This document shows, one piece after another, positions 49,451 to 58,033 of a DNA stretch of 64,000 nt. The notes under the pieces are model-generated. The model had not been told where the DNA came from and searched no databases. It worked only from the letters and a program-made list of their open reading frames with translations. The stretch is taken from NCBI RefSeq assembly GCF_003337435.1, contig NZ_QPJS01000001.1:859900-923899 (forward strand), given 5' to 3'. This DNA is from Schleiferia thermophila. GTDB lineage: Bacteria; Bacteroidota; Bacteroidia; Flavobacteriales; Schleiferiaceae. Every line of letters starts with the position of its first letter. The stretch's first letter is position 1. Both the position numbers and the translations under genes were made by a program.

Positions 49451-52117
49451 TCATAATTCAGACACTTTAAATATTTCAATTAGGTCTTGGAATGATTTCA
49501 GATTTTGCTTTACCTCATCCCATTTTTCCTGCTTTACATACACAGGAGTGTACGTGTATTCGCTTTGAGCATTGTTGACGTCTTTGCACCAAGTTACCAG
49601 GCGTTTAATTTTTAGCAAGTCGTCTAAATCTTCTCTGCCTTTTGTTTCAAGAATGTAAAAAGTGTTCGGTCCTGTTTTTACAAAGAAGTCAGGATAATAC
49701 TCCCTGATGTTACCGTCTTGTGCCTGATATTCAATTTTAAAATTGATACCGCCTTCGCCCATTGTGTTTTTTGCATAGGCAATTACATCTGAAAACCGAC
49801 TTTCAAGAAATGATGCTACTTCCAGTTCAAACGGATTGTCTCCAATGATTTTGTTGAATACCGATTTTTTGGAAACAAGGAAAGGTTGGTTTTCTGCAAC
49901 CTTTGGTTTGGTCAGTTTTAGCGAAATGTAGTTTTTTACTTCTGCTGTTCCTTTGTCGGTTACGGTTAGTTCATCAATCGCCTTTTTGAACGTAGTTCGC
50001 AAAACTTCCTTTGGTTTTACTTCCGAAAGATTTCTTAGGGTTTGTGGGTCGCTTAAGTCAACTTCATTGGTGAAAAGATGATACTTGATAAAGCTTTCAA
50101 CCTTCGGATAAAGAATATTAAAGCCGCTTACCAATCGGCTATCTTTTAATATGGAAGCAGTGAAAAAGCCAATAACATTTCGGTAGTCAGGAACTGTGTC
50201 TTTGAAAACTGTTTTGTGTGAAAGATTGCCTTCAATGTCATTAAAAACAATCTCTTTCAATTCGTCTGAGCTGAATTTTTTAAGAGCTACTTTTTCGTTT
50301 TTGAATTCACTTACGTCAATGAGTTCCAGATTTTTGAACTCACGATAAATTCTCGGACTCAATTGTGGAATCGGAATATCCAGTTTATCCAAATCCTTGT
50401 CGGGATTTTCTTTATCCACTTCCACAATAACAGGCGATTTTCCTTTTGCGCCTTTACCCATTGGGCTGTATTGGAATTCAACACCTTCCGTTTTCAGTTC
50501 TTCCACGAACTCCAAAAACTTAGGCGTTCCAACAATTACCAATTTTTCGGGAATGTCCAGCGAAAACATCTTTCGCAAACCACGTCCGATGGTTTGTTCA
50601 GGAAGGATTTTAGAATCCGCACCATAGGGGCGAAGCCCCACTATTGTGGTAACATTTCTAACATCCCAACCTTCCCGAAGCATCAACACCGAAACAACGG
50701 CTTTGTAAGGCGAATGGTCTTTATCAATATCATCTGCTGCTTTGCGTAGTTGCTCTAATTCTTCCTTGTCTTTTTTACTTGATGCCGATTCTTTGATTTC
50801 ACCCGATGTATTGGTGTGAATTGTCAGCACCGAATTTTTCATTTTCGGGTAATTGGCTTCCAAAAAAGCTGCGGCTTGGTCGGCTTCTTTGGTGTTCATA
50901 GTCATTATGAACAGAATAGGAGTTTTGTGATTTTTCAGTTCTTCATACTGTTGTTCCCATTCCAAATAGCCCAAATGAATATAGTCACGGTATCGTTCAA
51001 CAAAATCGTTGCTGTCTTTTTCCTGAATTTTTTGCCTTGATGCTTCATCAGGCAAAACAGGAGATTTTACAACATTGTGTTTGATGGCTTCTACCAACGG
51101 ATAATCGCAAATAGTCTGAACGAAGATTGCTCCGTTGTTATGTCTTGGTGTTGCGGTATAGTCTGCCTGCAAACTGATGCCGTTTCCGGTTTTCAGCTTG
51201 AGTTTATTATTGATATCTTCAATGCTTTTGAACCAAGCCAGTGAACTATCGTGAATGTGGTGGGCTTCATCATTCAGCACAACCAGATTTTTAATTTTAT
51301 CACTTCTTAAAATTTTTCCAAGGTCTAAGCCTTTTGAAGTGTCAGCATCAGGTTTTGGTTTTACTCCTAAGAAAGTTGTTTCAAAACTCTGTTCTGGTTC
51401 TTCATTGAAAAATACTCGGTGAATGTTGGTCAGGAAAATATTTCCCGATTCCGTTATCGGCTTTAAGTCGTCTTGAATATGAAGCGTTAATTGAAAATCG
51501 TTTTTCCAGTCTTTGTCGTCAAAGCCATTGTCAGGAATAAAAGGCTCGTCAAAAAACATTTTAAGGCCGTCAAAATCTTTTCTCAAACGATTTAAAACGA
51601 TGATGTTTGGAGCAATCACCAAGAAGTCTTTTGAGAGTGTGCTGTCGGCTTCATATAGTTTATGGAAGTATGACCAAACCAATGTCAAGCCCATTACTTT
51701 TGTCTTGCCTGCACCTGTCGCCATTTTTACCACGTAACGAGTCCAGTTTTCGTCAAACATACCCGTGCTGATACGACCTGATGAATCAAACTTCATCAAT
51801 TCGTATTTGTCTTTTGCGTTTGCTATTTCATACAGATATACGATTGATTCAATGGCTTCTCGTTGCGAAAAGAAAAAACTGAATTTTGTCTGTCCGATTA
51901 AATGCTCTTGATTAAACCAAAAATTCAAAAGTGATTTTGTCGTGTCGGATGCACCTGCATAATTTTCGTCACGCCATTTTGCAACTGCAAGTCTGATTTT
52001 ATAAACCAAAGGCGGTAACAGCTTTTCGTAGGCGTTTTGAAAAGCGTCCATTTGGCTTTGTGTCGGTGCCCACCTTTCGTGGGGAGACAATATTTTAAAC
52101 GGGTCTGAAAACTTCAT
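49451..52117 (-). CDS. res: Type III-like restriction subunit (Res), DEAD/DEAH helicase with C-terminal nuclease
   Basis: An 888-aa helicase-nuclease. Walker A is VKMATGAGKTKVMGLTL, motif II is VLNDEAHHIH, motif III is LQADYTATPRHN, and motif VI is PEQTIGRGLRKMF. The C-terminal nuclease domain has the PD-(D/E)xK pattern YYPDFFVKTGPNTFYILETKG. It cuts unmodified DNA after ATP-dependent movement, together with Mod. It is the first gene of the operon (res, GxxExxY, mod, DUF3644), whereas mod usually comes first in type III loci. Confidence 0.92.
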   Translation of the reverse strand: MKFSDPFKILSPHERWAPTQSQMDAFQNAYEKLLPPLVYKIRLAVAKWRDENYAGASDTTKSLLNFWFNQEHLIGQTKFSFFFSQREAIESIVYLYEIANAKDKYELMKFDSSGRISTGMFDENWTRYVVKMATGAGKTKVMGLTLVWSYFHKLYEADSTLSKDFLVIAPNIIVLNRLRKDFDGLKMFFDEPFIPDNGFDDKDWKNDFQLTLHIQDDLKPITESGNIFLTNIHRVFFNEEPEQSFETTFLGVKPKPDADTSKGLDLGKILRSDKIKNLVVLNDEAHHIHDSSLAWFKSIEDINNKLKLKTGNGISLQADYTATPRHNNGAIFVQTICDYPLVEAIKHNVVKSPVLPDEASRQKIQEKDSNDFVERYRDYIHLGYLEWEQQYEELKNHKTPILFIMTMNTKEADQAAAFLEANYPKMKNSVLTIHTNTSGEIKESASSKKDKEELEQLRKAADDIDKDHSPYKAVVSVLMLREGWDVRNVTTIVGLRPYGADSKILPEQTIGRGLRKMFSLDIPEKLVIVGTPKFLEFVEELKTEGVEFQYSPMGKGAKGKSPVIVEVDKENPDKDLDKLDIPIPQLSPRIYREFKNLELIDVSEFKNEKVALKKFSSDELKEIVFNDIEGNLSHKTVFKDTVPDYRNVIGFFTASILKDSRLVSGFNILYPKVESFIKYHLFTNEVDLSDPQTLRNLSEVKPKEVLRTTFKKAIDELTVTDKGTAEVKNYISLKLTKPKVAENQPFLVSKKSVFNKIIGDNPFELEVASFLESRFSDVIAYAKNTMGEGGINFKIEYQAQDGNIREYYPDFFVKTGPNTFYILETKGREDLDDLLKIKRLVTWCKDVNNAQSEYTYTPVYVKQEKWDEVKQNLKSFQDLIEIFKVSEL

Positions 52118-52155
52118 TTATTTTTTAATGTATCGTTCAAAGTTAATATTTCTGT

Positions 52156-52227
52156 CTGTGCGATGGCAAAAAACGGCTCTTTTGCAAGCTTGGGTTGTGC
52201 GTTGGCTTGAGCGGCTTGCAAATGTGC
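52156..52227. repeat. Right 12-bp direct repeat plus palindromic element
   Basis: CTGTGCGATGGC at 52156-52167 is an exact copy of 45889-45900. 52177-52227 repeats the left palindromic element. The wider stem pairs AAACGGC with GCCGTTT and TTTGCAAGC with GCTTGCAAA around a 24-base loop. Confidence 0.7.
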
Positions 52228-52293
52228 CGTTTGCGGGTTGGCATAGAATTTACTCACGTCACAATTATTTTTAGAAGAGTTCGTGAATACTCC

Positions 52294-52333
52294 GTATTTC
52301 AAATTTTTTGTGCGTTGGGAAAAATTAAAACAC
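52294..52333. repeat. Right copy of the inverted repeat bracketing the restriction-modification operon
   Basis: This is the inverse of 45764-45806. Between here and site B (52334-52474) no gene is seen; the res promoter should lie on the minus strand between 52118 and 52475. Confidence 0.55.
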
Positions 52334-52474
52334 AGAAGGGTCGGCAATGAGTGTCGGCTTACTCGTTGTCCGTTTGTTGTATTGTTTCTATGTCTTTGGT
52401 CACCTGTCAAAATGGTTTACTTTTTCTGTTTTACTGTCCGTTATTTTCTGTCGGGTGGTTGTCTTTTACGCTTG

Positions 52475-52606
52475 CACACAACGTTGGGTGCATATTGCGT
52501 GGCGTTTGTGCCATGCGCAATGTCCATCGTTGCTGAGCGAAGATAGGGAAGAATACTGAAATATTCAAGCATCTTTCCGCCATGCAATATGCACATTGTT
52601 ATGGCC
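52475..52606. repeat. attC-like site B
   Basis: The left arm ACAACGTTGGGTGCATATTG and the right arm CAATATGCACATTGTTATGG are complementary (GTGCATATTGC with GCAATATGCAC). The site has the ends AAC and GTT. The centre differs from that of site C although the arms are the same. Confidence 0.75.
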
Positions 52607-52872
52607 TGTGCGCACATTGATAGCGTTTTTTCCAGCGGAAAGTTGTTTGGAATTTACCTGTCGCTGTTTGCGTGAACCGCCCTCCCGTGCGTTGGCCGGG
52701 TCAACGGGCTGGGGGTGGTCAGTGGCAGGAGCGGACTTAAAATGCGTTCGGGATTTAGCGGGTTGGGCAGCGTCCTGTCGGTCCTGCCAGCGGCAGCATT
52801 GTTGAGGATTTTCGAAGACCGTAAATCAGACCGGTACTATTTTAAGAAACGAAATCTTGCGGGTCGGCTGGT

Positions 52873-52986
52873 TCAACAGGGCGCCAGGATTTCAATACAG
52901 GTAAGCTGACGGGGAGATGCGTTCAGGCTTTTGCGTGTTGGGTTAGTCCTGTTCAGCGGCACCAGCGGCAGCCTTAAAGTGCGCAT
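52873..52986 (-). CDS. Possible 37-aa cassette ORF, copy 1
   Basis: ATG 52986 lies a few bases after the GTT end of site C (minus-strand sense) and reads MRTLRLPLVPLNRTNPTRKS to a stop at 52873. The same frame is kept in copy 2 with three amino-acid changes (R to W, S to F, T to A). The cassette has no longer minus-strand frame, so it may instead be non-coding. Confidence 0.25.
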   Translation of the reverse strand: MRTLRLPLVPLNRTNPTRKSLNASPRQLTCIEILAPC

Positions 52987-52988
52987 TG

Positions 52989-53120
52989 GCCGTAACGTTG
53001 GGTGCATATTGCGTGGCGTTTGTGAAAAGCGCAATATTCACCGCTGCAGTACGAAGATAGGAGAGATGTGCGAAATATCCAAGAGTCCCCCGCCATGCAA
53101 TATGCACATTGTTATGGCCT
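52989..53120. repeat. attC-like site C
   Basis: The arms are the same as in site B (CGTAACGTTGGGTGCATATTG and CAATATGCACATTGTTATGG in this window's plus strand) with a different centre. The distance from the start of B to the start of C is 514 bases, equal to that from C to D. Confidence 0.75.
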
Positions 53121-53385
53121 GTGCGCACATTGATAGCGTTTTTTCCAGCGGAAAGTTGCTTGGAATTTACCTGTCGCTGTTTGCGTGAACCGCCCGCCCG
53201 TGCGTTGGCCGGGTCAACGGGCTGGGGGTGGTCAGTGGCAGGAGCGGACTTAAAATGCGTTCGGGATTTACCGGGTTGGGCAGCGTCCTGTCGGTCCTGC
53301 CAGCGGCAGCATTGTTGAGGATTTTCGAAGACCGTAAATCAGTCCGGTACTATTTTAAGAAACGAAATCTTGCGGGTCGGCTGGT

Positions 53386-53499
53386 TCAACAGGGCGCCAG
53401 GATTTCAATACAGGCAAGCTGGCGGGGAAATGCGTTCAGGCTTTTGCGTGTTGGGTTAGTCCTGTTCAGCGGCACCAGCGGCAGCCATAAAGTGCGCAT
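53386..53499 (-). CDS. Possible 37-aa cassette ORF, copy 2
   Basis: This is the duplicate of the frame at 52873-52986 (MRTLWLPLVPLNRTNPTRKS). The ATG lies right after the GTT end of site D in the minus-strand sense, the usual place for a cassette start. No family resemblance is seen. Confidence 0.25.
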   Translation of the reverse strand: MRTLWLPLVPLNRTNPTRKSLNAFPRQLACIEILAPC

Positions 53500-53502
53500 T
53501 GG

Positions 53503-53634
53503 CCGTAACGGTTTCGGGCTTTGCGTTCGGGCGGGTTTCGGAGCACAAAGTTTCAATTTATTACTAAAGTTCATTAGAAGCACAAAGCTCCAAGTTTGCA
53601 CGTCAGCCCGCCTGACGCAAAACCCGTGTTAGCA
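53503..53634. repeat. attC-like site D
   Basis: The arms GTAACGGTTTCGGGCTTTGCG and CGCAAAACCCGTGTTAGC pair with each other, and the inner arms GGGCGGG and CCCGCC pair too. The centre (TTTCGGAGCACAAAG, then CTCCAAGTTTGCACGTCAG) is nearly the same as in site J. Confidence 0.78.
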
Positions 53635-53653
53635 CCAGTTTTTCTCTCGTCCA

Positions 53654-54067
53654 TCAGTTTGTCTCTGTATATTTTTTAAAGTTGTCCAAGATTGATTGCC
53701 AACCTTGTCTTTGTAAATCAATCGAGTTCTCTGTTTCAGGGTCAAAGGTTACTATTACTTCTGTCTGTCCATTTGTTTCTATAAATTCAACAGTTGCAAG
53801 TCGTCCACCAAACTCATAAGTAAAATTCTCTCCTTTGTTGATTTCTGTATAAATAGCATCAAAGTCAAAACCAAAACTTTTGTCTTTGGCTTCCATTCGT
53901 GCTACATATCGTCCACCAACTTTCATATCGTTTGTTGCAGTCGGGCAATGCCAACTTGGGTCAGCAAAGTTCCATTTTTTTATGTGTTCGGGGTGCGTGT
54001 AATAATCCCAAACTTTTTGTTTATTAGCAACAACAGTTGCTCTAATTGTTATTTTTTCTTGTGTCAT
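53654..54067 (-). CDS. SRPBCC/AHSA1-domain protein
   Basis: A 137-aa START-like protein of the AHSA1 type: ITIRATVVANKQKVWDYYTHPEHIKKWNFADPSWHCP, then VGGRYVARMEAKDKSFGFDF, and the C-terminal helix LQRQGWQSILDNFKKY. Such proteins bind small hydrophobic ligands; the ligand is unknown. It follows the VOC gene by four bases and both share one cassette, ending in site D. AHSA1 and VOC pairs are often found together in Bacteroidota. Confidence 0.88.
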   Translation of the reverse strand: MTQEKITIRATVVANKQKVWDYYTHPEHIKKWNFADPSWHCPTATNDMKVGGRYVARMEAKDKSFGFDFDAIYTEINKGENFTYEFGGRLATVEFIETNGQTEVIVTFDPETENSIDLQRQGWQSILDNFKKYTETN

Positions 54068-54071
54068 AATT

Positions 54072-54479
54072 TTATTGTTGCATTTGTGTTGGGTCAGTAA
54101 ACATTATTTCCCATTGGTGTCCGTCAAGGTCAGCAAAACAGTCGTAATACATCCAACCGTGGTCGGCACTTTCACGGTATCGTGTCGCACCGTTTTCAAT
54201 AGCAAGTTTTACTATTTCGTCAACTTGTTCTCTGCTGTCAACTTGAATTGCTATCAAAACCTGTGTAGTTGTTTCGTCTGCAATTGGTCTGTTGGTAAAT
54301 GTGCTGAACATTTCGTGAGTGATAAGCATACAATAAATTAGTCCATCATTGAGAACTAAACACAATGCTTTGTCGTCAGAAAATTGTTCGTTAAAGGAAA
54401 AGCCGAGTTTTGTCCAAAAGTCTCTTGTCTTTTTAAGGTCTTTGATTGGAAGATTTACGAAGATTGATTTTACTTTCAT
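54072..54479 (-). CDS. VOC-family (glyoxalase/bleomycin-resistance-like) protein
   Basis: A 135-aa protein of paired beta-alpha-beta-beta-beta units: IFVNLPIKDLKKTRDFWTKLGFSFNEQFSDDKALCLVL in the first half and VDEIVKLAIENGATRYRESADHGWMYYDCFADLDGHQWEIMF in the second. DPDGHxWE is the usual metal-site motif, here DLDGHQWE. Substrate unknown; antibiotic resistance is possible but not supported. It is the first gene of its cassette. Confidence 0.88.
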   Translation of the reverse strand: MKVKSIFVNLPIKDLKKTRDFWTKLGFSFNEQFSDDKALCLVLNDGLIYCMLITHEMFSTFTNRPIADETTTQVLIAIQVDSREQVDEIVKLAIENGATRYRESADHGWMYYDCFADLDGHQWEIMFTDPTQMQQ

Positions 54480-54510
54480 TTTATGTTGTTTTTGTCGTTT
54501 TAAAATTGGT

Positions 54511-54641
54511 GCTAACGTTTCGCGTATATGACTTGTGGCGGTTTTCGAAGCACTTTCTTGTCAGCTTGCAGCAAACTTATTTAAAAGCACAAAACTTGAA
54601 TTTACCACTTTCCCGCCATAAGTTATATACGCTGTTGTGGC
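54511..54641. repeat. attC-like site E
   Basis: The arms GCGTATATGACTTGTGGCGG and CCGCCATAAGTTATATACGC are complementary at 18 of 20 positions, and the ends are AACGTT and GTTGTGG. The arm sequence is unlike that of any neighbour, while the centre keeps TTTTCGAAGCAC and TTGTCA. Confidence 0.78.
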
Positions 54642-54665
54642 TCGTTTTTTTTATTTACCTGTTTA

Positions 54666-55367
54666 CTAGATATTTAATTTACTTCTCTTCATTAAAAATT
54701 GCTGCCCTTTGTTATTTTTATAGTCTGCATAAATAAAACCGTAGGTAAATGAAAATAAATATTTAACGCATGAAGTATCTGACTGAATGGTCCCACAGCC
54801 TTTTAAAATATAAATATTATCAAGTTTACCATTTAATACTAATGAAGAATCTTTTTCTACATACAAATAAAATTCGGAAGACTTGCCAGACCAGTCGCCC
54901 CAATTACCTAGCATATTTATGTTTCCTGTAATCGAATCACCTATGTTTATTGGTAATAGAACTTCTGGGTACGGGGCGAGTTGGGTGATAAATTTGAATT
55001 GAGCGGTTCGTGGTGGGTGCAACCAAATTCTTTCCTTTGTTTCAATAAAGCCTGTGGTACTCTCAGATAAAAACTTTTCAGGAAAGGTTGTATTTGGGGT
55101 TCTTTCAATAATGTATTTTAGTTTATTTTGAAATAAAAATTTACTTTTTTTCGTAAACATTTGAATTTCATAATAAGTGGTGTCCTTGTATTTTTCTACA
55201 AAAAATGCATCGTAAATAGAATGACTTTCAGGCAAATACAAACATTTATCATTAAAGCATGACATAGGCTTATTGCCACAGGAAAAGCTAAAAAATAGAG
55301 CAGTAATAGGCAAGAACTTGCCTATTACTGCTCTAAATATACAAATATTAAAGAGCATAATCATCAA
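54666..55367 (-). CDS. Predicted lipoprotein or secreted protein of unknown function
   Basis: A 233-aa protein with a hydrophobic N-terminus running to a Cys (FLPITALFFSFSCGNKPMSC), which suits a lipoprotein. The rest is beta-rich with a GNINMLGNWGDWSGKSSEFYLYVEKDSSLVL segment and a Cys pair (CGTIQSDTSC). I do not recognise the family. Its start overlaps the end of the upstream 220-aa gene by 20 bases, so the two genes share one cassette and are translated in series. Confidence 0.6.
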   Translation of the reverse strand: MMIMLFNICIFRAVIGKFLPITALFFSFSCGNKPMSCFNDKCLYLPESHSIYDAFFVEKYKDTTYYEIQMFTKKSKFLFQNKLKYIIERTPNTTFPEKFLSESTTGFIETKERIWLHPPRTAQFKFITQLAPYPEVLLPINIGDSITGNINMLGNWGDWSGKSSEFYLYVEKDSSLVLNGKLDNIYILKGCGTIQSDTSCVKYLFSFTYGFIYADYKNNKGQQFLMKRSKLNI

Positions 55368-56010
55368 TTGTTAAAGACTCAATATTTGATGCACGGAGCT
55401 CTAATGAAGTGGTTGTGTTTGGATTTACCACATCAAACTCATACGTCAAGGTAACTCTATCCGTTTCAAACTCGTTACCTTCATTGTCTTGTACAATTGA
55501 TTTACTTCCACGCCAATTGCCGCCTATTTCATGTCTTTCTTTATTGCCTTCAACAGTCTTTTCGTAGTAAACTGTCGCATGAGTCACAACATAAACAACA
55601 GCCCACCATGGAACAGCAGCTGCAGCAGCCTGTAAATTGTCCGTTGGATTCCACTCTCGTATTACCTCACCGTTTAAGTAGGCTTTAGCAACAATATTTG
55701 TCGCATTTCCTAAATTGTTGCCTGCCATATAAATACTACCTCCTTCTTTATAAAAAGCTAACTCACTACTTGTAAAAGAATCTCCATCTTCAGAAGATGA
55801 AATGGTTTTAAAATTTTGATGAGTAGCTTCATTAAAGTCGTAAGGAGCATATTTGGTGTTGATTTGTGAAATATCACCAAACTTTACCTGATACCCATTT
55901 TGACCATCCGAGCCAAAATTACTTATCACAAGAGTTTCGTTTTCCAACGAAAGTTCTGCATCACCTATTGGGTAATGCTTCAGACCTTTGAATTCTACAT
56001 AATTTGCCAT
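55348..56010 (-). CDS. Hypothetical protein with one membrane-like segment
   Basis: A 220-aa protein without a signal peptide. The N-terminal half is beta-rich (VEFKGLKHYPIGDAELSLENETLVISNFGSDGQNGYQVKF). A hydrophobic Ala/Trp-rich segment follows at about residues 128-146 (AAAAAVPWWAVVYVVTHATV), then a polar C-terminal domain. The layout resembles small effector or toxin-like proteins with a central membrane segment, but no family is recognised and this is only a thought. It is co-encoded with the 233-aa lipoprotein-like gene, which could be an immunity partner. Confidence 0.6.
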   Translation of the reverse strand: MANYVEFKGLKHYPIGDAELSLENETLVISNFGSDGQNGYQVKFGDISQINTKYAPYDFNEATHQNFKTISSSEDGDSFTSSELAFYKEGGSIYMAGNNLGNATNIVAKAYLNGEVIREWNPTDNLQAAAAAVPWWAVVYVVTHATVYYEKTVEGNKERHEIGGNWRGSKSIVQDNEGNEFETDRVTLTYEFDVVNPNTTTSLELRASNIESLTIDDYAL

Positions 56011-56083
56011 AACTGTAAAGATTTAAATTAAACAATGTGACAAAACTAAAACCACTCAGGGACAAAAAATGACCTCGAAAATT

Positions 56084-56290
56084 TCAATTTGTTAAAATTT
56101 GATAAGACTCTAATTTACGACTATATGAAATATGATAACCTTTCTGGCGCAATACATCTATCACCCTTTTGATAGTCCTTTTAAAAACTCCAAAACGATT
56201 TGCAAGCGAGGCAGGAGAACCCGTATTACCTTGTGTCACCAAAAGTAATAAGTAGTCTAGTCTTTCTTGGTAAGTTAGAAAATTGGTCAT
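56084..56290 (-). CDS. Small helix-turn-helix protein
   Basis: A 68-aa protein from the ATG at 56290 (an upstream frame begins at 56317 inside the attC-like site). It reads as a winged-helix core: YQERLDYLLLLVTQGNTGSPASLANRFGVFKRTIKRVIDVLRQKGYHISYSRKLESYQI, the HTH_11/DeoR-like pattern. It is the first gene of a three-gene cassette and probably regulates it. Confidence 0.7.
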   Translation of the reverse strand: MTNFLTYQERLDYLLLLVTQGNTGSPASLANRFGVFKRTIKRVIDVLRQKGYHISYSRKLESYQILTN

Positions 56291-56310
56291 ATATCCTAAA
56301 TTTAAAATGA

Positions 56311-56446
56311 GCCACAACGTTTTGGCGCTTGGCGCAGTGGCGGATTTCGGAGCGCTAAACTGTCAATACACCACAAAAGTTGATGCGGGGTAGAATGTTC
56401 AATTAACCACGTCACCCGCCATTGAGCCAAACGCCTGTTATATGCC
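56311..56446. repeat. attC-like site F
   Basis: The ends are CCACAACGTT and GTTATATGCC. The arms GGCGCTTGGCGCAGTGGCGG and CCCGCCATTGAGCCAAACGCC pair. The centre is shared with site A (CTGTCAATACACCACAAAAGTTGATGCG). Confidence 0.78.
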
Positions 56447-56452
56447 GCTTTT

Positions 56453-57292
56453 CTATTCATTATCAGCAAGTTTTGTCATTCGTATTTCAAGTCGTTCTGG
56501 ATATTCTCCGTCAATAAATCCTACAACTTTGTCATTGTAAACTGCTGTCGAACCTGCTTTAGGAATGCTGTCATTGTAATTAAAATAAAGGGTGTCTTTT
56601 GTAATTATAACTTTCCCTAAATACTCTTTAGAATATTGTTTTCTTAGTCCGTGGCTTGTCAAATTAAATGTGCTGTCATTGTATATACGAAGTGACATCC
56701 ATCCCAAAGGAGCTTCTCGGTCTGCTCGCAGTAATGTTGGTTTTTCTGTCGTCTTACTCGAACTGTTACAACTTGTTATTGTCAACGAAGCAATAACTAC
56801 GAGTGATACTTTAAACGCTTTTTGAAAAAAGTCTTTGGCTCTTTCGGTTAATTGTCTTGGCGGATAAATGTGTAGCACTGAAAAAGCTGTCAACAGCCAA
56901 CCTGTAATTGAAAATAATGAGTTTGGAATTTGTTTTAATGTCGGCTCTCCGTTAAGGTCGTGGGTTACTGTTTCGCTAAAATTCGGAAGCAATGCCAAGA
57001 CAAGAAAAGTCAGCCCGATAAATGTCCCGATAAGTGAAACATAAAAATTTGTTGTCCACCAAGAATTAAGTTTGTTGTGAAGTCGAATTGGAAGTCCTAC
57101 GATTAAGCAAACAAAAATTGTCAAGCCTGAAAGAATGATTGCAATAATTGGTTGAAAAATTACAAGTCCAAAAAGTCCGTCAAAACCAAAGTCACTGTCA
57201 AGAAGTGCGAAAACCATATAAATGCAAAAAGTCGCAGTGAAAGTCAAAGCGATTTGTAGTCCTAATGTCAATATGGTTATTGTCTTGCTCAT
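56453..57292 (-). CDS. Hypothetical membrane protein with extracytoplasmic C-terminal domain
   Basis: A 279-aa protein with about four hydrophobic segments in the first 145 residues and a fifth at about 165-180 that ends in a lipobox-like LTITSC followed by a Ser/Lys-rich linker. The C-terminal 90 residues form a polar domain (LRADREAPLGWMSLRIYNDSTFNLTSHG, VIITKDTLYFNYNDSI). This looks like a fusion of a membrane domain with a lipoprotein-type domain. No family is recognised. It is the only gene of its cassette and ends six bases before site F. Confidence 0.6.
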   Translation of the reverse strand: MSKTITILTLGLQIALTFTATFCIYMVFALLDSDFGFDGLFGLVIFQPIIAIILSGLTIFVCLIVGLPIRLHNKLNSWWTTNFYVSLIGTFIGLTFLVLALLPNFSETVTHDLNGEPTLKQIPNSLFSITGWLLTAFSVLHIYPPRQLTERAKDFFQKAFKVSLVVIASLTITSCNSSSKTTEKPTLLRADREAPLGWMSLRIYNDSTFNLTSHGLRKQYSKEYLGKVIITKDTLYFNYNDSIPKAGSTAVYNDKVVGFIDGEYPERLEIRMTKLADNE

Positions 57293-57317
57293 TGTTTCTG
57301 TGTGTCGACCTAAAGTG

Positions 57318-57453
57318 GCATATAACGTTTTGCAGCTACCCGAAGGGCGGGCGATTCACCACAAATGTTGATTAAAAGTACAAAAGTTTCGTTCACCACA
57401 AATCTGTCTTTATAGCACAAAACCCCGCCTTTTGGGTAGGTGCTGTTATGTGC
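57318..57453. repeat. attC-like site G
   Basis: The arms GCAGCTACCCGAAGGGCGGG and CCCCGCCTTTTGGGTAGGTGC pair. From AACGTTTTGC to GCTGTTA it is identical over about 125 bases to site M at the window end. Confidence 0.82.
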
Positions 57454-57460
57454 TGCCCTT

Positions 57461-58006
57461 CTATTCTGTCTGTCCATTTTTGTCGACCTTTATTAAAATT
57501 GTCGATATAGATTTTGCGTAAATAATTGAAATTAGTCCAACAACTATTTTAATAGCTGATGTAATAATAAAATTAGTGTCATAGTCTTTGGTCGGCATAT
57601 TACTTTGAACAAGTTGAATATGGTTTTTTACCTTAAATGCAAAGTCAGGAAGTGTCCAAAGAATTATGAGAAGTCCCATAATTACAAGAGCTAATTCGTA
57701 AATTACTTTTCTGTCTGCGAATAAAGATGAAGTCTCTTCGTAGTCTGTAGGTTTGCAAACAAGCTTCGTAATTGTCTTGGTTTTAAATGTCATAAACCCT
57801 GCAAATAGAATTACAAACGTAAAGTTGGCAATACTCAAAATGAAAAAAGGTGTCTGGTCAAAGTCGCCAAATGCGTCTGGATTTTGTTTTGCTTGTGTCA
57901 TTACAGCGAATGTTGTCAGCACGTCACGCAACAAACCAATAGATGTAAAGAACAAATAAAGTCCGAGTATTTTAATTGAAATTTCGTAGATGTCTGATTT
58001 TTTCAT
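57461..58006 (-). CDS. Hypothetical four-helix membrane protein
   Basis: A 181-aa protein with four hydrophobic segments: ILGLYLFFTSIGLLRDVL, FFILSIANFTFVILFAGFMTF, VIYELALVIMGLLIILWTL and FIITSAIKIVVGLISIIYA. Cytosolic loops are short and it has no recognised motif. It is the single gene of its cassette, ending eight bases before site G. Confidence 0.6.
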   Translation of the reverse strand: MKKSDIYEISIKILGLYLFFTSIGLLRDVLTTFAVMTQAKQNPDAFGDFDQTPFFILSIANFTFVILFAGFMTFKTKTITKLVCKPTDYEETSSLFADRKVIYELALVIMGLLIILWTLPDFAFKVKNHIQLVQSNMPTKDYDTNFIITSAIKIVVGLISIIYAKSISTILIKVDKNGQTE

Positions 58007-58033
58007 TGTCTGTTGTGTCGTTGTTTAGGGTTG

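Noticed and set aside
52596..53632. Plus-strand frames of 64-134 codons in the duplicated cassette region.
   Set aside because: They run against the direction of all cassette genes, extend into the attC-like sites, have odd composition (many Arg, Cys, Trp), and match no family.
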